The notes beneath the pieces are model-generated. The model saw only the letters and a list, made by a program, of their open reading frames with translations. It was not told where the DNA came from and did no database searches. Below are positions 60,301 through 64,000 of a stretch of DNA of 64,000 bases, piece after piece. The stretch spans positions 372,001-436,000 of the forward strand of contig JACKEV010000011.1 of NCBI GenBank assembly GCA_020632795.1, written 5' to 3'. Every line of letters starts with the position of its first letter. Positions within the stretch are counted from its first letter, which is position 1. The translations under genes were made by a program, and so were the position numbers. Source of the DNA: Alphaproteobacteria bacterium (lineage in GTDB: Bacteria; Myxococcota_A; UBA796; CAJQPC01).

Positions 60301-63135
60301 GTGGACCTCTACGCGGGCGGCGACGAGGCGGTGTCCTGGGAGAAGCCCACCACCCCCGTCTTCGACCTCTCCACCGACAAGGAGAGCTACGACCCCGGCG
60401 ACACCGCCACGGTGCTCATCCGCAGCCCCTTCCGCAACGGCCAGGCCCTGGTCATCATCGAGACCCCCACCGGCAACGACTACCGCTGGGAGGCGGTGCG
60501 CGGCGGTAAGGCCAGCGTGCGGGTGCCCATCCGCAAGGCCTACATGCCCAAGCTGCCCGTCCACGTCGTGCTGATGCGCGGCCGGGTCCCCGACACCGAG
60601 GACGGCCCCGGCACCCAGGACCTGGGCAAGCCGGCGACGATGGCCGCCACCGAGTGGCTGACCGTGAACCCGGTGGAGCACCAGGTCCAGGTCACCCTGG
60701 ACCACGCCCCCCGCGCCCTGCCCGGCCAGGAGCTGCCGGTCACCGTGCGCCTGATGGACCACAAGGACCGCCCCATCGCGGGGGAGGTCACCCTGTGGCT
60801 GGTGGACGCGGCGGTGCTCGCCCTGGGCACCGAGCAGCGCCTGGACCCGCTGCCGGACTTCATCGGCTCCGTGCGCAGCTACCTGGGCGTGCTCGACACC
60901 CGGAACCTCACCTTCGGGGGCCTGCCCTTCGCGGAGATGCCCGGCGGCGACGGCGACGGCGACGACGGCGACCCGCTGGACCGGGCCACCATCCGGAAGA
61001 ACTTCAAGTCGGTGCCCTACTACAAGCACGGCATCCCGGTCGGCCGCGACGGCGTGGCCCGCGTGGTCGTGCCCCTGCCCGACAACCTCACCAACTTCAA
61101 GGTGCGGGTGAAGGCCACCGCCGGCCCCGAGCGCTTCGGCTTCGGCAAGAGCGAGGTCGCTGTGCGGCTGCCCCTCATCGTGCAGCCCGCCCTGCCCCGC
61201 TTCGTGCGCCCCGGCGACCAGTTCGACGCCGTGGCCATCGGCCGGGTGGTCGAGGGCGACGGGGGCGCGGGCAAGGCGCAGATGAAGGCCGAGGGGGTCA
61301 GCCTCCAGGGTGAGGCCCTCCAGCAGGTGGACTGGGCCACCAACCGCCCGGAGCGCCTGGCGTTCCCGGTGAAGGTGGACGACCCCGGCTACACCGACGA
61401 CGGCACCCTGGCGCGGGACGCGGTGCGCTTCACCGTGGGCGTGAGCCGCGCGGCGGACGGCGCGAGCGATGCGTTCCAGGTGGACCTGCCCCTCAAGCCC
61501 GACCGGGCGCCGGTGGTGGAGCGCCTGCTCCAGGAGCTGGCGAAGGGCCAGAGCGTGGAGCTGCCCGCCCTGGGCGGGGACGCGCGCCCCGGCACCTTCA
61601 AGCGCAGCGTGCTGGTGTCCGACCAGCCCGCCCTGGTGCGCATGGCGGCGGGCATGGACTTCCTCATCGAGCAACCCTACGGCTGCACCGAGCAGCGGAT
61701 GTCCAAGGCCCGCGCGATGATCGCGCTGACGGAGTTCCGGCGCCTGCTGGGCGAGGCCGAGCAGCGGGAGCAGCTCGACGCGGCGGTGGCCGACGTGCTC
61801 GCCTGGCTGCCCCAGGTGGTCGACGACCGGGGGCTGGTGTCCTACTGGCCGGGCTCGCGGGGCTACGTGTCGCTGACGGCGTGGACGGTGATGTTCCTGG
61901 TCGAGGCCGAGGACGCCGGCTACCGGGTCGACCCCTCCCTCACCGCGACGATGAGCCGGGCGCTGCAGCAGTCCCTGCGCTCCGACTACCGCTACTTCAT
62001 CTCCGGGGAGTCCTACGCCGAGCGGGCCTGGGCGCTCAAGGCCCTGGCCGCGACCGGGGACTACCAGGCCGCCTACTTCGCGGAGCTGTCCCGGCAGGCC
62101 CAGTGGACCAACGCCGAGGGCGTCACCCAGATCGTCCAGGCCGGCGTGCTGGGCGGGCAGACCGACGCCTCGGTGATGAACAGGCTGGTGGCCACCCTGG
62201 CCGACGGCGTCATCACGCGGCTGTACCAGGGCGCGGAGATCTACGCCGGGCTCACCCCCGGGCGGTCCCGCAGCGGGCTCATCCTGCCGAGCGAGGCGCG
62301 CCTGCTGGCCCAGATGACCCGGGCCATCGCCCAGGTCGACCCGAAGAACGCCAAGCTGCCGGTGATGGTCCAGGCCCTCATCAACCTGGGCAAGGAGGAC
62401 GGCTGGGGCAACACGAACGCCAACGCCGAGGCCCTGCTGGCGCTCTCCGAGCGGCTCAAGGCCGGCGACCTCAACAGCACGCCCCACGCGGTGCGCTACA
62501 CCGAGGGCGGCCAGGCCGAGACCCTCAAGCTGGGCCCCGAGGGCCCCATCGTGCAGCGGGTGAGCCTGGCGGGCCAGGGCGGCGCGGTCACCCTCAGCGA
62601 GGGCGAGGGCCCGCTCATCGTGCGGGTGGAGACGAGCTACGTGCCCAAGGCCGACGGCGGCGCGGTGGCCCCGGACAACCAGGGCTTCGTGGTCACCCGG
62701 CGGCTGTTGCGGGTCGTCGACGGCCCGATGGAGAAGATCCCGCTGGATGACGGCGGCAAGACCGTGTCGTTCGCGGTGGGCGAGGTCGTGGAGGACCACG
62801 TCCAGGTGGTCAACCCGGCGGACCGCCACCACGTCGCGGTGGTCGTGCCCCTGGCGGCGGGCATGGAGCCCCTGAACCCGGCGCTGGCCACGGCCCCGCC
62901 GGAGGCCCGGCCCGAGAACGCGCTGACGCTGGCGCCGTCGTATGCGGCCTACTACGACGACGCGGTGTCGTTCTACTACGACTCCCTGCCCAAGGGCACG
63001 TATGACTTCTACTTCCGCACCCGCGCCACCACCCCGGGGCGGTTCTCCCAGCCGGCGGCCCAGGCGCAGATGATGTACGACCTGGCGGTGCGGGGGAACA
63101 GCGCGGGGGCGCGGGTGGAGGTGGTGAAGGATTGA
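57334..63135 (+). CDS. Bacterial alpha-2-macroglobulin family protease trap
   Basis: A 1933-residue protein from ATG 57334 (GTG 57331 is possible), with an N-terminal signal/anchor (ILPMLAALLALVGGAIALA) and no lipobox Cys. Macroglobulin beta domains fill the first 1200 residues; HVFTERPVYRPEEEVYITG and LPDNLTNFKVRVKATAG are family hallmarks. The thioester motif GCTEQ (about 1450-1454) is intact and followed by a helical toroid (GWGNTNANAEALLAL). The family traps attacking proteases after bait cleavage and bonds them through the thioester, protecting the periplasm. E. coli pairs it with a peptidoglycan synthase; here the partner is the giant repeat protein. Confidence 0.9.
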   Translation: MMTPTSWRRILPMLAALLALVGGAIALADPLRELLDGRPAGAVGTVVVPDRFVRPWDPVTVFYPSEVGPGEGVPEDEPTRFVRLNPDHPGAYTWLDSRTLQFKPAEPWPPLSRFNWRVAGDDVVLTTLVAPPRRSIPADGAEDLDPVESITLTFASPMDPKVLARMVSIELRTLPGVGSAPIQVLTASDFTVKAMERQSAGGEATYVLRLDNPIPLGVRATLRMRLALDDDAEEAVAQLDFSTAQPFRARTLGCPGARYPVTPEGTVYTRDQALGCGAGTPAVVIEFSAEPSGLGPVEGRNLVRFEPAVSDLSFELSGRRLEVRGRFERETLYEVTLSPTPIQDRAGRALEIEGKSSAWMYFPRRERYLRWTAGQGIAERRGPKRVPLEGRGHTRVDVRVYSVDPLDRSFWPFPNDPISVDESERPPGPGEEPKAHDAPDRAINRGELTAHLRTLGAPPVSELMDLPLREDGAAARFGLDLSEQLEYLSGQDAPGHYLIGLRPLDGGSVRSWVRLQVTDLALSAVEEPDRVRFLVTSLSTGRPVAGARVTVEGTVRKDATYSSTWSTLVTGVTDIQGAFTWQAPGYDASTRVTVQRVHAAKEGDVLVIDANQAPDTYRNNHWDRTRGSWLSWAFQRLESRGEQPTRMAHVFTERPVYRPEEEVYITGFIRDHHKGALTWPSGEEGFLVVEGPGDTEWRYPVTLSETGSFTHVFKEEDLPTGLYRTWFESKGGSRYGQITFKVEAYRIPRFEVELHGDDDVPMDREFQVAMTAEYYAGGHVAGQPVRWRVTQYPYTWTPPAQEGFLFSSDGRYSRSGRFDAAAALEKDDVTDDSGAATIVLDPSVEPTAQPRTYVVEATVTGADDQTVTSTKRVHALPAFVVGLKVPRYIEQATEIAPEIIAVGHDGALVEGQPLTLRLKKRQWHSHLQAGDFSEGSARYVTDVVDELVSETSISSGSAPLTVSLPVDGAGVYIVEVEGQDRLGRGQLVSVDLYAGGDEAVSWEKPTTPVFDLSTDKESYDPGDTATVLIRSPFRNGQALVIIETPTGNDYRWEAVRGGKASVRVPIRKAYMPKLPVHVVLMRGRVPDTEDGPGTQDLGKPATMAATEWLTVNPVEHQVQVTLDHAPRALPGQELPVTVRLMDHKDRPIAGEVTLWLVDAAVLALGTEQRLDPLPDFIGSVRSYLGVLDTRNLTFGGLPFAEMPGGDGDGDDGDPLDRATIRKNFKSVPYYKHGIPVGRDGVARVVVPLPDNLTNFKVRVKATAGPERFGFGKSEVAVRLPLIVQPALPRFVRPGDQFDAVAIGRVVEGDGGAGKAQMKAEGVSLQGEALQQVDWATNRPERLAFPVKVDDPGYTDDGTLARDAVRFTVGVSRAADGASDAFQVDLPLKPDRAPVVERLLQELAKGQSVELPALGGDARPGTFKRSVLVSDQPALVRMAAGMDFLIEQPYGCTEQRMSKARAMIALTEFRRLLGEAEQREQLDAAVADVLAWLPQVVDDRGLVSYWPGSRGYVSLTAWTVMFLVEAEDAGYRVDPSLTATMSRALQQSLRSDYRYFISGESYAERAWALKALAATGDYQAAYFAELSRQAQWTNAEGVTQIVQAGVLGGQTDASVMNRLVATLADGVITRLYQGAEIYAGLTPGRSRSGLILPSEARLLAQMTRAIAQVDPKNAKLPVMVQALINLGKEDGWGNTNANAEALLALSERLKAGDLNSTPHAVRYTEGGQAETLKLGPEGPIVQRVSLAGQGGAVTLSEGEGPLIVRVETSYVPKADGGAVAPDNQGFVVTRRLLRVVDGPMEKIPLDDGGKTVSFAVGEVVEDHVQVVNPADRHHVAVVVPLAAGMEPLNPALATAPPEARPENALTLAPSYAAYYDDAVSFYYDSLPKGTYDFYFRTRATTPGRFSQPAAQAQMMYDLAVRGNSAGARVEVVKD

Positions 63136-63180
63136 TACAAGGCCTCTGTCCGCGGCTCAGACCTTCACCCTGGAGCGCTT

Positions 63181-64000
63181 GTGTACATCCGACGTGTCCG
63201 GCTTGAGAACGTCCGCTGCTTCGGCGAGGGCGAGCATGCGCTGGACCTGGACCTGAAGCTGGACGACGGCGGGTATGCGGGGTGGGTGGTCGTGGCGGGG
63301 CCGAACGGGTCGGGGAAGACGACGTTGTTGCAGGCGATGGCCCTTGCGGTCGCCGGCCCCCCGACGCAGGCCGCGCTGACGGAGCTGGCACCAGACGACT
63401 GGATGGCCTCGGGAGGAGCACAGGCCCGGACGAACCTCTCCATGGAAGTGCACACGGAGGACGCCTTCCTCAGGAGCGCGATGATGGTCGCGGAGCATCC
63501 GGACCCCTTCACCTTCCGCACCGTACAGCAGATGGACCTCAGGTGGAGCCTGGGACGTCCGCCCGGCCCACTCCTCCCCGCCGAGTTCTTGATCGCCTCC
63601 TTCCACGGCCCTGAACAACTGGGTCCCATCGTGACGCCGGCTCAGAACGGTCCCTGGGTCCAGTCGGGCAGACCCATGGGCTGGCTCGCCCTGGGGTATG
63701 GACCGTTTCGCAGGCTCGCCCGCGGGAGCACCGATGCGCAGCGGCTTTCGGAAGCGCGAGGCACCTCCAAGGCCCGACTCGTCGGTCTCTTCAGGCAAGA
63801 CGCTACCTTCGCGTCGATCGTTCCCTGGCTTCAGGAGCTGAAGCTCTCCTCCTTGGAGTCTGGTCAGGTCCACTACTTCAAGCCGACTCGACCGAGGCTT
63901 GACGACGTGATCGCTCTGCTCAATGACGGTCTTCTCCCCGCGGCAGGGCAGATCGCGGAGATCACGGCCGAGGGCCTCTGGGTTGAAACCGCCGCAGGGA
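63181..64000 (+). CDS. AAA/RecF-like ATPase, 3' end outside window
   Basis: The frame is open from GTG 63181 to the end (273 codons), with GGAG five bases upstream. It begins MYIRRVRLENVRCFGEGEHALDL-type sequence and Walker A GPNGSGKTT, the N-terminus of RecF/SMC/OLD-like ATPases. Walker B and the signature motif would lie beyond the window, as would any fused nuclease. Codon use is less GC-biased than in neighbouring genes from about 63400 onward (for example CTT, TTG, GAA, GTA), which hints at acquired DNA. Families of this type serve in DNA repair and in anti-phage defence; which applies cannot be decided here. Confidence 0.75.
   Translation, partial: MYIRRVRLENVRCFGEGEHALDLDLKLDDGGYAGWVVVAGPNGSGKTTLLQAMALAVAGPPTQAALTELAPDDWMASGGAQARTNLSMEVHTEDAFLRSAMMVAEHPDPFTFRTVQQMDLRWSLGRPPGPLLPAEFLIASFHGPEQLGPIVTPAQNGPWVQSGRPMGWLALGYGPFRRLARGSTDAQRLSEARGTSKARLVGLFRQDATFASIVPWLQELKLSSLESGQVHYFKPTRPRLDDVIALLNDGLLPAAGQIAEITAEGLWVETAAG

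Overview
The window is a very GC-rich (about 70% or more by eye), gene-dense bacterial chromosome segment. Its content points to a myxobacterium-like member of Myxococcota: secreted lipoproteins with Asp/Thr-rich linkers, MopE-type Asp/Cys motifs and FG-GAP/VCBS repeats; eukaryote-like Ser/Thr kinases; a class III adenylate cyclase; CHAT peptidases; sigma-54 activators; and a RiPP precursor with a nitrile-hydratase-like leader. Taxonomy is inferred from gene content only. I saw no rRNA, tRNA or CRISPR array.

Region by region. (1) 1-9.3 kb: SGNH hydrolase (partial), a Bax1/DUF790 nuclease, repeat-rich lipoproteins, a DUF5522 protein, an XPB/Ssl2-like helicase-associated protein, and an OmpA-like plus small lipoprotein pair. 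(2) 9.4-24.5 kb: 5'-nucleotidase-like lipoprotein, lspA, an MFS exporter coupled to a PEP-synthase/rifampin-phosphotransferase-like enzyme, lon, a kinase-cyclase-ATPase-TPR regulator split by a frameshift, a beta-helix transferase-like protein, and a VCBS lipoprotein also split by a frameshift. (3) 24.5-30.4 kb, minus strand: a six-gene operon, mostly joined by 4-base stop/start overlaps. Its order is SAM methyltransferase, class I isoprenoid enzyme with DDxxD, RiPP precursor ending in Cys, squalene-cyclase-like protein with a DxDD motif, membrane adenylate cyclase, and a 2OG-Fe(II)-oxygenase-like protein with HxG in place of HxD. I read it as a candidate terpenoid-modified peptide pathway. 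(4) 31.2-33.0 kb: two tandem, nearly identical 223-residue proteins of unknown family, each preceded by a 41-base hairpin whose arms differ between copies but remain paired.

(5) 33.1-51.2 kb: an FG-GAP lipoprotein, then CHAT loci. One minus-strand operon encodes a CHAT protein, a CHASE2-like membrane protein, an exported TPR-CHAT protein and a six-Cys secreted protein, with a paralogue of the last just downstream. A divergent sigma-54 activator is followed by a four-half-site operator and an excellent -24/-12 promoter in front of a sigma-factor-like gene. A second minus-strand operon encodes an effector-associated-domain-CHAT protein and a kinase-TPR protein. (6) 51.2-63.1 kb: a lipoprotein diverging from a three-gene export operon (small secreted protein, 1742-residue beta-sandwich repeat protein, alpha-2-macroglobulin with an intact thioester) that sits behind a second excellent sigma-54 promoter. 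(7) 63.2 kb to the end: the start of an AAA/RecF-like ATPase with less GC-rich codon use.

The genes suggest two linked themes: a specialised-metabolite operon of unusual composition, and a sigma-54-controlled set of caspase-like peptidases, kinases and a protease trap that could form a stress or conflict response. Both are inferences from gene order and motifs.
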